Assembly (NCBI RefSeq): GCF_030409945.1
Contig: NZ_JAUFQV010000039.1
Coordinates: forward strand, 62,001-126,000
From: Vibrio tapetis subsp. quintayensis
Lineage (GTDB): Bacteria > Pseudomonadota > Gammaproteobacteria > Enterobacterales > Vibrionaceae
Direction of reading: 5' to 3'
DNA: 64,000 bases
The translations under genes were made by a program, and so were the position numbers. The notes under the pieces are model-generated. The model ran no database searches and was not told where the DNA came from. It worked only from the letters and a program-made list of their open reading frames with translations. The number at the start of each line of letters is the position of its first letter. Within the stretch, counting starts at the first letter, position 1. This document shows positions 15,632-24,892 of the stretch, piece after piece.

Positions 15632-15863
15632 GGGGGGACTGTCTCTCTTTTTGAACGGTTAAAGTCGAAATTAAGTCACATTCTTCCAGCTGAACGGAAA
15701 AGGAGTGCGTTTGAAAGTATCGTACCATATCACGCAAAGATTGCTTATCAGTAACTAAGATAGAAGCGCGTTCGCCGTCTTGCATGTGAACACAGAAGCG
15801 CTTTGCTTTTAAAAGCGACATAGGGCAACGCTCTTCACATAAATTCAGTGTCCGGTCTTCCAT
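15624..15863 (-). CDS. TusA-family sulfur carrier-like protein
   Basis: This 79-residue protein has the two-layer alpha/beta TusA fold with the key Cys in ERCPMSLLKAK (CPxx helix start). It is distinct from housekeeping TusA, being shorter and followed by perM. The final codons overlap perM, and the pairing suggests a sulfur-related role for the PerM homologue (inference). The ATG start has no strong ribosome binding site. Confidence 0.8.
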   Translation of the reverse strand: MEDRTLNLCEERCPMSLLKAKRFCVHMQDGERASILVTDKQSLRDMVRYFQTHSFSVQLEECDLISTLTVQKERQSPHV

Positions 15864-16135
15864 TCTTTATCTCGGCGCTTATGATAATCGCAGCATTGTA
15901 ATGCTTAACGGGTGATTGTTCTTCCTTTCATTAGCGAAACTTGCCATTATTTAGATAAATAATGTTGCGGTCGCCTTAATGTGACTGCGCAACAGCAGCA
16001 GACAACTCTTAAATCATTTATCATTAGAAACCATTACGCTCAAAATACCATAAAAAAGAAGAAACCATATCAGTGACTTGTAGTCCAAATAACGATGGTT
16101 CTCTATTAGAATAAAGCAGGGTACAACGAAACCTT

Positions 16136-17593
16136 ATGTATAAACGCTCTCGTTCCACATTATGCTTATGTATTGCCGCACTTCTTAGCAGCCCGGTACA
16201 AGCTCAAGGTAGCCGTTACGAATTACCCGACATAGGGACTGCGGCAGCGTCAACGTTGACGATTGATCAAGAGCTCCGCTACGGCGATGCATACATGCGT
16301 ATGTTGCGCTCAAGCCAGCCGATTGTTCATGACCCAGTGCTCAACGAATACATCAGTAATTTGGGGCATCAGCTTGTTGCTCACGCCAATGATGTGAAAA
16401 CACCGTTCCACTTTTTCATGATCCAAGACCGCAACATCAACGCCTTTGCTTTTTTTGGTGGCTATGTTGCTCTGCACTCTGGGTTATTTCTCCATGCCAA
16501 GTCAGAAAGTGAACTAGCCTCCGTTGTCGCGCATGAAATCGCGCACGTAACACAACGCCATTTAGCTCGCGCGATGGAAGCGCAAGCAAACCGCTCCCCC
16601 GCAACCATGGCGGCGTTAGTTGGGTCATTATTGCTGGCAATTGCCTCACCACAAGCAGGTATCGCGGCCATTACCGCAACTCAAGCGGGGGCGATTCAAG
16701 GCCAAATAAACTACACCCGTTCAAATGAAAAAGAAGCCGACCGATTTGGCATTGTGACCATGTCTAAAGCAGGATTCGACCCTCATGATATGCCACGCTT
16801 CTTTGGCCGACTTGCCGACGAATTTCGTTATGCCAGTAAGCCGCCACCCATGTTGTTAACGCACCCATTACCAGAAGATCGTATTACCGACTCTCGAGCG
16901 CGAGCACAAAGCTACCCGCCTTTACGCCTTGGCCCCTCATTGGAGTACCACTTAGCTAAAGCTCGAATTGTAGCGCGTCATGCTGGAATTGATAGCGAAG
17001 CCGCTATCGACTGGATGGATCGTCGACTGAAAAAGGCTTCAACAGCCTTAGCACCGACCTACCGTTACGGTAAAGCCCTGGCTTACTTAGATACCAAGAA
17101 ACTCGACAAAGCCGAACCCATCTTGTTGGAGTTGTTGAAAACAGAGCCCAATAACAATTTCTATTTAGACGCCATTGCAGATTTATACCTCTATAAAAAA
17201 GAGCATCAAACGGCCATCGACATTCTAGCCAAGGCGCTGGATAAGAAACCAAATAATCCGGTACTGACGATTAACTACGCTAACTTGCTCAATGAAAGCG
17301 ATCAAGTCGATAAAGCGGTTCGTATTTTACAGCGCTATACCCATGACTACCCAGAAGACATTAACGGTTGGTCACTGTTAGCCGATGCCCATAAAAAATT
17401 GGATAACCCAGACGAAGAACTTGCCGCAAAAGGGGAGATATTTGCCCTAAGAGCAAACTGGACCAAAGCAATACAAAATTATAGCGAAGCCAGCCAACTG
17501 GTTGATTTAGGAAGTCTTAAACAAGCAAAATACGACGCAAGAATCGACCAATTAAGTGTCGAGCGCGATCGATTTTTTGCTCTTCAAAACTAG
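16136..17593 (+). CDS. bepA: Periplasmic metalloprotease/chaperone BepA
   Basis: This 485-residue protein has a signal peptide (cleavage likely after VQAQ), an M48 zinc protease domain with HEIAH at residues 133-137 and the third ligand in NEKEADRFG near 201, and C-terminal TPR repeats from about residue 290. BepA assists LptD maturation and degrades stalled outer-membrane barrels at the BAM complex. It is followed nine bases later by arsC, as yfgC-yfgD in E. coli. Confidence 0.96.
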   Translation: MYKRSRSTLCLCIAALLSSPVQAQGSRYELPDIGTAAASTLTIDQELRYGDAYMRMLRSSQPIVHDPVLNEYISNLGHQLVAHANDVKTPFHFFMIQDRNINAFAFFGGYVALHSGLFLHAKSESELASVVAHEIAHVTQRHLARAMEAQANRSPATMAALVGSLLLAIASPQAGIAAITATQAGAIQGQINYTRSNEKEADRFGIVTMSKAGFDPHDMPRFFGRLADEFRYASKPPPMLLTHPLPEDRITDSRARAQSYPPLRLGPSLEYHLAKARIVARHAGIDSEAAIDWMDRRLKKASTALAPTYRYGKALAYLDTKKLDKAEPILLELLKTEPNNNFYLDAIADLYLYKKEHQTAIDILAKALDKKPNNPVLTINYANLLNESDQVDKAVRILQRYTHDYPEDINGWSLLADAHKKLDNPDEELAAKGEIFALRANWTKAIQNYSEASQLVDLGSLKQAKYDARIDQLSVERDRFFALQN

Positions 17594-17602
17594 GAGAAAG
17601 TT

Positions 17603-17953
17603 ATGTCAGTCGTCATTTACCACAACCCACGTTGTTCAAAAAGCAGAGAAACTCTGGGTTTACTGGAGGAACGTGGTATTGAACCTCAGATCGTTAAGTA
17701 CTTAGATGAAAGCTTGAGTACCGCACAGCTAAAGTCTGTATTTGAATTACTTCAACTGCCTAATGTGCGTGACATGATGCGTACCAAAGAGGCGATATAT
17801 AAAGAACTGCTGCTTGGCGAAGCAAACGTCACTGATGAGCAATTATTTGAAGCCATGGTCAGCCACCCTAAACTTATTGAACGCCCAATAGTGATTGCTA
17901 ACGGGCAAGCTAAATTAGGCCGTCCGCCTGAGCAAGTACTCACCATTATTTAA
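17603..17953 (+). CDS. arsC: Glutaredoxin-type arsenate reductase ArsC (YfgD)
   Basis: This 116-residue protein has the active-site NPRCSKSRETL (Cys11) and the three-arginine pattern of glutaredoxin-linked arsenate reductases (Arg in VRDMMRTKE, ERPIVI, GRPPEQV). It reduces arsenate to arsenite. No ars efflux genes are near, which fits the YfgD housekeeping paralogue. TAGGAGAAAG precedes the start. Confidence 0.92.
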   Translation: MSVVIYHNPRCSKSRETLGLLEERGIEPQIVKYLDESLSTAQLKSVFELLQLPNVRDMMRTKEAIYKELLLGEANVTDEQLFEAMVSHPKLIERPIVIANGQAKLGRPPEQVLTII

Positions 17954-18027
17954 GCAAAGTTCGGGCTAGAATGATCAGTGTTGGGTGCAATGTTCTCAAT
18001 ACTAAATATCTGATTAACGGAGTAATC

Positions 18028-18456
18028 ATGTCAGAAAAGAAAACAGCTGGGTATCGCTACCTTGCGTTAACGGCGAACCTTGCTCTCATTGCATGGGTGG
18101 CATTATGGCAATCGGTCATATCTCCTCATCCAGACATCAATAGCGTAACCTTAACCATTGCTTGGTGCATCCCTTTGTTACTGCCTTTGCGCGGTATTTT
18201 AGCGGGTAAAGCGTATACCCATGCATGGGCAAACTTTGTTTTGATGCTGTATTTTTTGCACGCTTTGACTCTCATATACGTAGATGGCGGTGAGCGCCTG
18301 CTTGCGTGTATCGAGCTATTGATCACCAGCATCGCGTTTGTTGCTAATACTTTATATGCTCGTGAGAAAGGCCGCGAACAAGGCTTAAAGCTCACTCGTT
18401 TATCTGAAGTAGAAAAACAAGAAAAAGCAAAGTATGAACAAAGTGAAAACGGTTAA
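18028..18456 (+). CDS. DUF2069 inner membrane protein
   Basis: This 142-residue protein has four predicted membrane segments between residues 12 and 110 and a charged C-terminal tail (REKGREQGLKLTRLSEVEKQ). It fits DUF2069, commonly found next to arsC/bepA. MSEKKTAG is taken as start because CGGAG lies seven bases upstream. Function unknown. Confidence 0.85.
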   Translation: MSEKKTAGYRYLALTANLALIAWVALWQSVISPHPDINSVTLTIAWCIPLLLPLRGILAGKAYTHAWANFVLMLYFLHALTLIYVDGGERLLACIELLITSIAFVANTLYAREKGREQGLKLTRLSEVEKQEKAKYEQSENG

Positions 18457-18511
18457 TTGCCGAACAAAAGACTCAGTGACTGTCTTCTCGTTATGACGAA
18501 AGAGTTGACAC

Positions 18512-18543
18512 AAAAATGGCGGCCAATTTGGCCGCCATTTTTA
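18512..18543. terminator. Bidirectional terminator
   Basis: A nine-base GC-rich stem (ATGGCGGCC / GGCCGCCAT) with loop AATTT has A- and T-runs on both sides, between convergent genes. Confidence 0.9.
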
Positions 18544-18580
18544 TTGTTTATTGCTTTTATCATCACTCAATAGAAAAAGC

Positions 18581-19840
18581 TTATCCTAGCCACTCATAAA
18601 CTAGCGTTGCTTTGTAAATGTCTTCTGCGACGTCTGTGTCTTCAGCTAACGTTTCCTCTGGGCCAACCCCTTCAGCATTATTCAATTCTGTGTTTGAATC
18701 GAATCCAGAAGCACTAGGCTCATTAGTGGCAGGGACAACCGCCACGTCAGGTTCATTGGAATCTACCAAAACGGCTTCTGCATTCGCGGTGTTTGTTTCA
18801 TCTACCGGTTGGCTTTCTACTAACTCAAATTCCGGTGCCATTTCAAACTTCTGCACTTGCTTAAAGTTACTCAGCTCTCGCTCAAAGTCAGCTTGCGCTG
18901 CTAGCAAATGAACTCTAAATGTAATGCCCGTTGCATGAATCTTCATGACATCAACCGTTGCCACAGAGTTTAACCCTTTAAGCAAAGACTCTAAGTTAAA
19001 GAAATCGGAAGCATTACTCACGTCCATAAACTCAGTCAGTACATATTGAGTTGAGCTGTCAGACACTTGCACCGCACTCTTGCTAGAAAAGTAATCACTC
19101 ACTTGGTCAACAACTTGCTCTAAAACTGGGCCCACCGCTCCTGAGAGCTGGCCGGTCATTGGCGACGTTTGCTCACTTACCATGGCTTCAGGCTTTTGAT
19201 CATACAGAGTCCAGCGCACTGATGTACGGTTAGACAAATGCTGAATTCTCACCACTAACACGGCATCGGCTGGGTAGCGAACACTCGCGTTACTGATAGG
19301 AGCCACAAAGCCTCCCCAGAGATCAGGGGCAGAAATACCGGTCACGTCATCAAAGTCCCCCACAGGCACCGTAATTGGTAAGCCACGGGTTTGCGCTTGT
19401 TCTGTAATTTGAGTAATTGCGCTTGAACCACTTTGTTCCCAGGCTATTTGACGCTGATATCTGTCTTCTTCAACCACCCACACCAAAACGTTGGAGCGGT
19501 TGGGCGTCCAGTATGGTACGGCCGCTTGCGTTAATAGGCTCTGGATTTGTCGGGGATTAAACGCCATGACCAAGCTAGGATCACCGGCAATTGAACCCGT
19601 TCCAATTTGAGAAAGATACTGGCCACTACTGCGTAGCGCTTTGCTTATCACTTCATTGCTAGCGACAGATTTCTGCCCGGAAGCTTTCACCAACACTTGC
19701 TCCAACCCTAGAGCTTGAGCGGCCGCTTCGGCTTTATCTTGCTTTGGTAAAACAACTTCGGTTTTGAATACATCAACCTTGGTTAATGCATGGCTTGGCA
19801 GCGACAATGCGCATAGCAACAAACAAGCAATTCGATACAT
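18581..19840 (-). CDS. DUF2066 periplasmic protein
   Basis: This 419-residue protein has a signal peptide (cleavage near SHALT) and the DUF2066 core (ALGLEQVLVKASGQ, FNPRQIQSLLTQAAVPYW, LVWVVEEDRYQRQ). The last 80 residues form an acidic Glu/Asp/Asn/Thr-rich tail ending EDIYKATLVYEWLG. It sits alone between convergent and divergent neighbours. Function unknown. Confidence 0.88.
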   Translation of the reverse strand: MYRIACLLLCALSLPSHALTKVDVFKTEVVLPKQDKAEAAAQALGLEQVLVKASGQKSVASNEVISKALRSSGQYLSQIGTGSIAGDPSLVMAFNPRQIQSLLTQAAVPYWTPNRSNVLVWVVEEDRYQRQIAWEQSGSSAITQITEQAQTRGLPITVPVGDFDDVTGISAPDLWGGFVAPISNASVRYPADAVLVVRIQHLSNRTSVRWTLYDQKPEAMVSEQTSPMTGQLSGAVGPVLEQVVDQVSDYFSSKSAVQVSDSSTQYVLTEFMDVSNASDFFNLESLLKGLNSVATVDVMKIHATGITFRVHLLAAQADFERELSNFKQVQKFEMAPEFELVESQPVDETNTANAEAVLVDSNEPDVAVVPATNEPSASGFDSNTELNNAEGVGPEETLAEDTDVAEDIYKATLVYEWLG

Positions 19841-20056
19841 AAAAATTCTACACTAATGAATGAACTACAAATGATAAGCAACTCTTGGTTCATCGGCAAG
19901 CACCATCCAACGTTCAACCCCTTGTTTGTCGATCTACTAACACAGAATTGACGCGCCATTTTCGTAAATTCAATTGCATTTACTTGATCTATGTATAATT
20001 GCAAACGATTGCTAAATGTTAGTATCTTGCGAATTTTGTTTACAGGACCCAGTCAC

Positions 20057-21313
20057 ATGTCGAATATCCTTCAAGGAACGCAGATGCTATTTGTCGCTTT
20101 TGGCGCATTAGTCTTAGTTCCACTGCTTACAGGCCTAGACCCAAGCGTCGCTCTTTTTGGCGCAGGTGTCGGCACTTTATTGTTCCAAATTATTACCAAG
20201 CGCAGCGTACCCATTTTCCTTGCCTCTTCTTTTGCGTTTATTGCCCCTATCATGTTTGGTGTACAAACGTGGGGCATTGCGTCGACGATGGGTGGCTTGA
20301 TGGCAGCCGGTGTTGTATATGTCATGATGGGCGCGTTGATAAAGGTTAAAGGCGTTGCCATTATCCACAAACTGCTGCCTCCCGTAGTAGTAGGGCCTGT
20401 GATCATGGTGATTGGCCTTGGTCTTGCGCCCGTTGCAGTCAATATGGCATTAGGCAAAACAGGTGACGGCGCTGTACAACTGATTGACGGTGATGCCGCA
20501 ATGATCATTGCGTGTGCGTCGTTATTTACCACCATCGCCATCAGTGTTTTTGCAAAAGGTTACTTAAAGCTGCTACCAATTTTTGGCGGTATCTGCGTTG
20601 GTTATACATTGAGCTTATTTTATGGCGTGGTTGATTTCACTCCAGTAGCTCAGGCGAGTTGGCTATCCATGCCCAACTTCACTTTCCCAGAATTCAACAT
20701 CAACGCTATTCTCTTTATGATCCCTGTCGCCATTGCTCCTGCTGTTGAACATGTGGGTGATATGTTGGCTATTTCCAACGTAACCGGTAAAGACTATCTG
20801 AAAAAGCCCGGCTTACATCGCACCATCGCGGGTGACGGGGTCGCAACCATTGCCGCTTCTATGCTTGGTGCGCCACCTAACACGACCTACAGTGAAGTAA
20901 CAGGCGCAGTGATGCTTACCAAAGCGTTTAACCCTATCATCATGACGTGGGCTGCAGTGACTGCAATTGTCCTGGCGTTAGTTGGAAAGTTGGGTGCTTT
21001 GTTGCAAACCATACCTGTTCCAGTCATGGGCGGCATTATGATCTTGCTATTCGGTTCTATTGCAACCGTTGGTCTTAATACACTGATCAAGAATAACGTC
21101 GACCTACACAAATCACGTAACCTAGTGATTGTGGCGATTACTCTTGTATTTGGCATTGGTGGCATGGCTTTCGGTATTGGTGAGTTTAGCCTACAGGGTG
21201 TGAGCTTATGTGGCATTGTAGCTATTCTTCTGAACCTGATTTTACCTCATGAGTTGGGTGAGAATCACGTTGTTGATAATGCTCAAATGGAAGAAGATGA
21301 AATGAAGAGCTAA
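20057..21313 (+). CDS. uraA: Uracil permease UraA
   Basis: This 418-residue NCS2-family transporter imports uracil with protons. It has multiple membrane helices and the family motifs MLFVAFGALVLVPLLTGLDP, FLASSFAFIAP and PVAIAPAVEHVGDMLAISN (with the substrate-binding Glu). MSNILQG is chosen as start: AGGA upstream, and the longer frame adds a charged unrelated segment. Unlike E. coli, upp is not upstream in the same operon but convergent 175 bases downstream. Confidence 0.95.
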   Translation: MSNILQGTQMLFVAFGALVLVPLLTGLDPSVALFGAGVGTLLFQIITKRSVPIFLASSFAFIAPIMFGVQTWGIASTMGGLMAAGVVYVMMGALIKVKGVAIIHKLLPPVVVGPVIMVIGLGLAPVAVNMALGKTGDGAVQLIDGDAAMIIACASLFTTIAISVFAKGYLKLLPIFGGICVGYTLSLFYGVVDFTPVAQASWLSMPNFTFPEFNINAILFMIPVAIAPAVEHVGDMLAISNVTGKDYLKKPGLHRTIAGDGVATIAASMLGAPPNTTYSEVTGAVMLTKAFNPIIMTWAAVTAIVLALVGKLGALLQTIPVPVMGGIMILLFGSIATVGLNTLIKNNVDLHKSRNLVIVAITLVFGIGGMAFGIGEFSLQGVSLCGIVAILLNLILPHELGENHVVDNAQMEEDEMKS

Positions 21314-21419
21314 GTGCTAAAAGTGAAGTACTAAAAGCGAAGTACTAAAAGCGAAGTGCTAAAAGCGAAGTGCTAAAAGCGAAGTGCTAAAAGCGAAGTG
21401 CTAAAAGCGAAGTGCTAGA
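21314..21419. repeat. Tandem repeat, 14-base unit (2 x 7), about 7.6 copies
   Basis: Seven full units of the type GTGCTAAAAGCGAA and a partial eighth run from directly after the uraA stop codon. The first three units carry variants (GTGAA, GTACTAAA). Each unit is two heptamers, GTGCTAA and AAGCGAA. See related arrays at 28263, 30939, 43091 and 58308. Confidence 0.97.
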
Positions 21420-21420
21420 A

Positions 21421-21449
21421 AAAAGGAAAGCCAAAGTGCTTTCCTTTTT
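21421..21449. terminator. Bidirectional terminator, uraA/upp
   Basis: AAAAGGAAAG pairs with CTTTCCTTTT around CCAAAGTG, directly after the tandem repeat. Confidence 0.85.
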
Positions 21450-21488
21450 ATCGTGCGTTCGACTAAGTTAATTAGCCAACATCTTCGA

Positions 21489-22115
21489 TTACTTAGTACC
21501 GAAGATCTTATCGCCTGCATCGCCAAGACCAGGAACAATGTAGCCTTTGTCGTTCAGCTTCTCATCGATAGCGGCAGTGTACAGCTCAACGTCTGGGTGC
21601 GCTTTTTCTAATGCAGCGATACCTTCAGGAGCGGCAACAAGAACCAAAACCTTAAACATCTTACAACCTTTCTCTTTCAGAAGATCAAGTGTGGCGATCA
21701 TAGAGCCACCTGTTGCAAGCATTGGATCAACAACTAACGCGATACGCTCATCAATGTTAGAAGCCAACTTATTGAAATATGGCACTGGCTCTAGTGTTTC
21801 TTCGTCACGGTATATACCAACAACACTGATACGTGCGCTCGGTACATGCTCAAGAACACCATCCATCATGCCAAGGCCTGCACGAAGAATTGGCACAACC
21901 GTTACTTTTTTACCCTTAAGTTGATCAACCTCTACCGGGCCATCCCAACCATTAATCGTAACGCGCTCTGTTTCAAAATCTGCGGTTGCTTCGTACGTTA
22001 GCAGGCTGCCAACTTCAGTAGCAAGCTCACGAAAACGCTTTGTGCTGATGTCACCTTCACGCATTAAACCAATTTTATGCTTAACTAGAGGGTGTTTCAC
22101 TTCAACAACTTTCAT
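21489..22115 (-). CDS. upp: Uracil phosphoribosyltransferase Upp
   Basis: This 208-residue enzyme forms UMP from uracil and PRPP. The PRPP loop is VVDPMLATGGSM and the uracil-binding end is GYIVPGLGDAGDKIFGTK. MKVVEVKHP is the start: GGAG precedes it at six bases and 208 residues equals E. coli Upp. Convergent with uraA, divergent from purM. Confidence 0.98.
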   Translation of the reverse strand: MKVVEVKHPLVKHKIGLMREGDISTKRFRELATEVGSLLTYEATADFETERVTINGWDGPVEVDQLKGKKVTVVPILRAGLGMMDGVLEHVPSARISVVGIYRDEETLEPVPYFNKLASNIDERIALVVDPMLATGGSMIATLDLLKEKGCKMFKVLVLVAAPEGIAALEKAHPDVELYTAAIDEKLNDKGYIVPGLGDAGDKIFGTK

Positions 22116-22203
22116 TCCCAACTCCGACATTATTTTAAATAAACCTTCCGATTATACACATAACTAGAATGAATTTCAGAATATGTGTCACTAAAAAAAA
22201 CTG

Positions 22204-22219
22204 ACGCAAACGTTTTCCT
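22204..22219. promoter_or_regulatory. PurR operator upstream of purM
   Basis: ACGCAAACGTTTTCCT matches the classic 16-base PurR box (centre CAAACGTTT). It overlaps the -35 region of a promoter with -10 TAGAAT at 22238, so PurR with hypoxanthine or guanine should repress purMN. Confidence 0.85.
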
Positions 22220-22284
22220 TTTCTGGTCAACCCCTGTTAGAATAGCGCCGTTTTTCACATCCACTTAAGTTCGAGGACTATCCC

Positions 22285-23325
22285 GTGAGCGGTAATAATT
22301 CTTCCCTAAGCTACAAAGACGCTGGTGTTGACATCGATGCAGGTAACGCACTAGTAGACCGTATTAAAGGTGCTGTAAAACGCACTCGTCGCCCAGAAGT
22401 AATGGGTGGCATTGGTGGCTTTGGTGCCCTATGTGAACTTCCAACTAAATACAAGCAACCTGTGCTTGTTTCAGGCACTGATGGTGTTGGTACTAAACTT
22501 CGCCTAGCCTTGGATATGAAAAAACACGACACAATCGGTATCGATCTTGTGGCTATGTGTGTAAACGATCTAATCGTTCAAGGCGGCGAACCGCTATTTT
22601 TCCTAGACTACTACGCAACAGGTAAGCTTGATATCGATACAGCAGCAGATGTTGTTTCTGGTATTGCTGAAGGTTGTGTACAAGCTGGCTGTTCATTAAT
22701 CGGTGGTGAAACTGCTGAAATGCCAGGTATGTACGAAGGCGAAGACTACGACGTGGCTGGTTTCTGTGTTGGTGTAGTTGAAAAAGAAGACATCATCGAT
22801 GGCACAAAAGTCGCAGCAGGCGATGCCCTAATTGCTGTTGGTTCAAGTGGCCCACACTCAAATGGTTACTCTTTGGTTCGTAAGATCCTTGAAGTTTCTA
22901 ACGCTGACCTGAACGAAGAATTAAATGGCCGCACAATTGGCGACCAATTACTTCAACCAACTAAGATTTACATCAAATCAGCACTTAAAATGATTGCAGA
23001 GCATGATATCCATGCTATTTCGCACATCACAGGTGGTGGTTTCTGGGAAAACATCCCTCGTGTATTACCTGAAGGCACTAAAGCCGTTGTTGATGGCAAC
23101 AGCTGGGAATGGCCTGCTATCTTCTCTTGGTTACAAGAGAAAGGTAACGTGGAAACTCACGAAATGTACCGCACATTTAACTGTGGTGTTGGCCTAATCG
23201 TCGCTCTACCTAAAGCTCAAGCAGACGCTGCTGTTGAACTACTGAAAGCAGAAGGCGAGAACGCTTGGGTTATCGGTGAGATTGCTGACGCGAAAGCGGG
23301 CGAAGAACAAGTAGAGATCCGCTAA
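22285..23325 (+). CDS. purM: Phosphoribosylformylglycinamidine cyclo-ligase PurM
   Basis: This 346-residue AIR synthetase catalyses the fifth step of purine synthesis. It has the dimer/ATP motifs VSGTDGVGTKLRLALD, GETAEMPGMY and GSSGPHSNGYSL. The start is GTG, preceded by CGAGGA. purN follows after three bases. Confidence 0.98.
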   Translation: MSGNNSSLSYKDAGVDIDAGNALVDRIKGAVKRTRRPEVMGGIGGFGALCELPTKYKQPVLVSGTDGVGTKLRLALDMKKHDTIGIDLVAMCVNDLIVQGGEPLFFLDYYATGKLDIDTAADVVSGIAEGCVQAGCSLIGGETAEMPGMYEGEDYDVAGFCVGVVEKEDIIDGTKVAAGDALIAVGSSGPHSNGYSLVRKILEVSNADLNEELNGRTIGDQLLQPTKIYIKSALKMIAEHDIHAISHITGGGFWENIPRVLPEGTKAVVDGNSWEWPAIFSWLQEKGNVETHEMYRTFNCGVGLIVALPKAQADAAVELLKAEGENAWVIGEIADAKAGEEQVEIR

Positions 23326-23328
23326 GTT

Positions 23329-23967
23329 ATGAAAAATATCGTTGTCTTAATATCTGGAAGCGGCAGTAACCTACAAGCCATCATCGATGCTTGTAACGAC
23401 GGTCAAATCTTGGGTAAAGTCAGCGCTGTTTTTTCTAATAAAGCAGACGCTTACGGATTAAAGCGTGCGGAACAAAGTGGGAGTGATACCCACTTTGTAA
23501 ACCCAAAGGATTTTGCTAACCGAGTTGAATTTGATCACGCACTAATGCAACACATCGATAATTATCAACCTGATATTATTGTGCTTGCTGGCTATATGCG
23601 TATTTTGTCTGCCGAGTTCGTCGAGCACTATCAAGGCAAAATGATCAACGTTCACCCTTCCTTATTGCCTAAGTATCCGGGTCTTGATACCCATGCAAGA
23701 GCAATAGAGGCCGGCGACGCAGAACATGGCACCAGTGTTCACTTCGTTACTGAAGAACTCGATGGTGGCCCCGTCATCTTGCAGGCAAATGTGCCAATTT
23801 TCTCTGGTGACACACCAGAACTATTGCAAGACAGAGTGCAAACTCAAGAACACCAGATTTACCCACTAGTGGTCAAATGGCTCGCAGAAGAGCGTTTAAC
23901 TATGACAGATGGTAAAGCTGTGTTGGATGGAAAAGTTCTAGAGCGTTCTGGTTACGCTCAAGATTAA
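23329..23967 (+). CDS. purN: Phosphoribosylglycinamide formyltransferase PurN
   Basis: This 212-residue enzyme transfers formyl from 10-formyl-THF to GAR. It has the phosphate loop ISGSGSNLQAI, the catalytic segment INVHPSLLPKYPG (Asn/His) and the Asp in EELDGGPVI. Co-transcribed with purM. Confidence 0.98.
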   Translation: MKNIVVLISGSGSNLQAIIDACNDGQILGKVSAVFSNKADAYGLKRAEQSGSDTHFVNPKDFANRVEFDHALMQHIDNYQPDIIVLAGYMRILSAEFVEHYQGKMINVHPSLLPKYPGLDTHARAIEAGDAEHGTSVHFVTEELDGGPVILQANVPIFSGDTPELLQDRVQTQEHQIYPLVVKWLAEERLTMTDGKAVLDGKVLERSGYAQD

Positions 23968-23981
23968 AAAATACGATATAT

Positions 23982-24018
23982 AAAAAAGGTCAGTGCATAT
24001 GCACTGACCTTTTTTTTA
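23982..24018. terminator. Bidirectional terminator, purN/yafJ
   Basis: A long perfect stem centred on GTCAGTGCAT/ATGCACTGAC is flanked by A- and T-runs. Confidence 0.92.
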
Positions 24019-24031
24019 CAAGAGCCTTTCA

Positions 24032-24877
24032 CTAAAGCGCTTCTGTCGGCGCTTGGCTTGCAGGCTTTGGCGCAGCAAATGCCACATCGACCAATTGTTC
24101 TGCATTACCTAAAGTGAGCTCACCACAATGAAACACGCTGTATTCACCAGGCTTCATTCGATGCCAAGATTCGTTATCAGTTAACGGTTGAGTCGCCACT
24201 ACCGAAACGACGTCGTTTGGTGTCGTTTCCTGTTGAAAATCAATGGTGACGTCTTCATCAATCAAACTTGCTTTACCAAAAGGCGCACGCCGGGTTATCC
24301 AATACAAGTGATTGGTGCAATACGTAACGACATACTCCCCATCACTGAGCAGCATGTTAAACACGCCGAACTGCCTAAGCTCATCACAGCACTGTGCAAT
24401 ATAAGCAAACGCTTCGTTCATGTCTGTTGGTGTTTCCGGGTAGCGCTCTTCTAAGCGATGTAACAACCAGCAAAACGTGAGTTCGCTGTCTGTTTGACCT
24501 ACAGGACGAAAACGCCCTGAGTTCAGTTTACCTTCGTAATCGCTTAGCTGACCATTGTGTGCAAATGTCCAATACCGGCCCCACAACTCGCGTGTGAACG
24601 GGTGAGTATTTTCAAGATTAACTTGCCCACGATTTGCCTGCCTAATATGACTCACTACCGCACAACTTTTAATTGGGTAGTTTTGTACTAACTGAGCGAT
24701 CTTAGACTGACAGCTTGGATTCGGGTCTTTGAATGTACGAAAACCCTTACCTTCATAAAAAGTGATACCCCAGCCATCACGATGAGGGCCAGTGTTTCCA
24801 CCTCTTTGAATCAAACCGGTAAAGCTGAAACAAATGTCCGTTGGCACATTGGCGCTCATTCCGAGCAACTCACACAT
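24032..24877 (-). CDS. yafJ: Class II glutamine amidotransferase-like protein YafJ
   Basis: This 281-residue Ntn-hydrolase has the catalytic Cys2 exposed after Met removal (MCELLGMSANVP). It has the glutaminase motifs HRDGWGITFY, SHIRQANRG and FAHNGQLS. No synthase domain is attached, so the acceptor reaction is unknown. It follows gmhA by 15 bases, as in E. coli. Confidence 0.92.
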   Translation of the reverse strand: MCELLGMSANVPTDICFSFTGLIQRGGNTGPHRDGWGITFYEGKGFRTFKDPNPSCQSKIAQLVQNYPIKSCAVVSHIRQANRGQVNLENTHPFTRELWGRYWTFAHNGQLSDYEGKLNSGRFRPVGQTDSELTFCWLLHRLEERYPETPTDMNEAFAYIAQCCDELRQFGVFNMLLSDGEYVVTYCTNHLYWITRRAPFGKASLIDEDVTIDFQQETTPNDVVSVVATQPLTDNESWHRMKPGEYSVFHCGELTLGNAEQLVDVAFAAPKPASQAPTEAL

Positions 24878-24892
24878 AGTCCTTTATTCCTC

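Noticed and set aside
21314..21419. CRISPR array
   Set aside because: Units are contiguous with no spacers, only 14 bases, and no cas genes are present.
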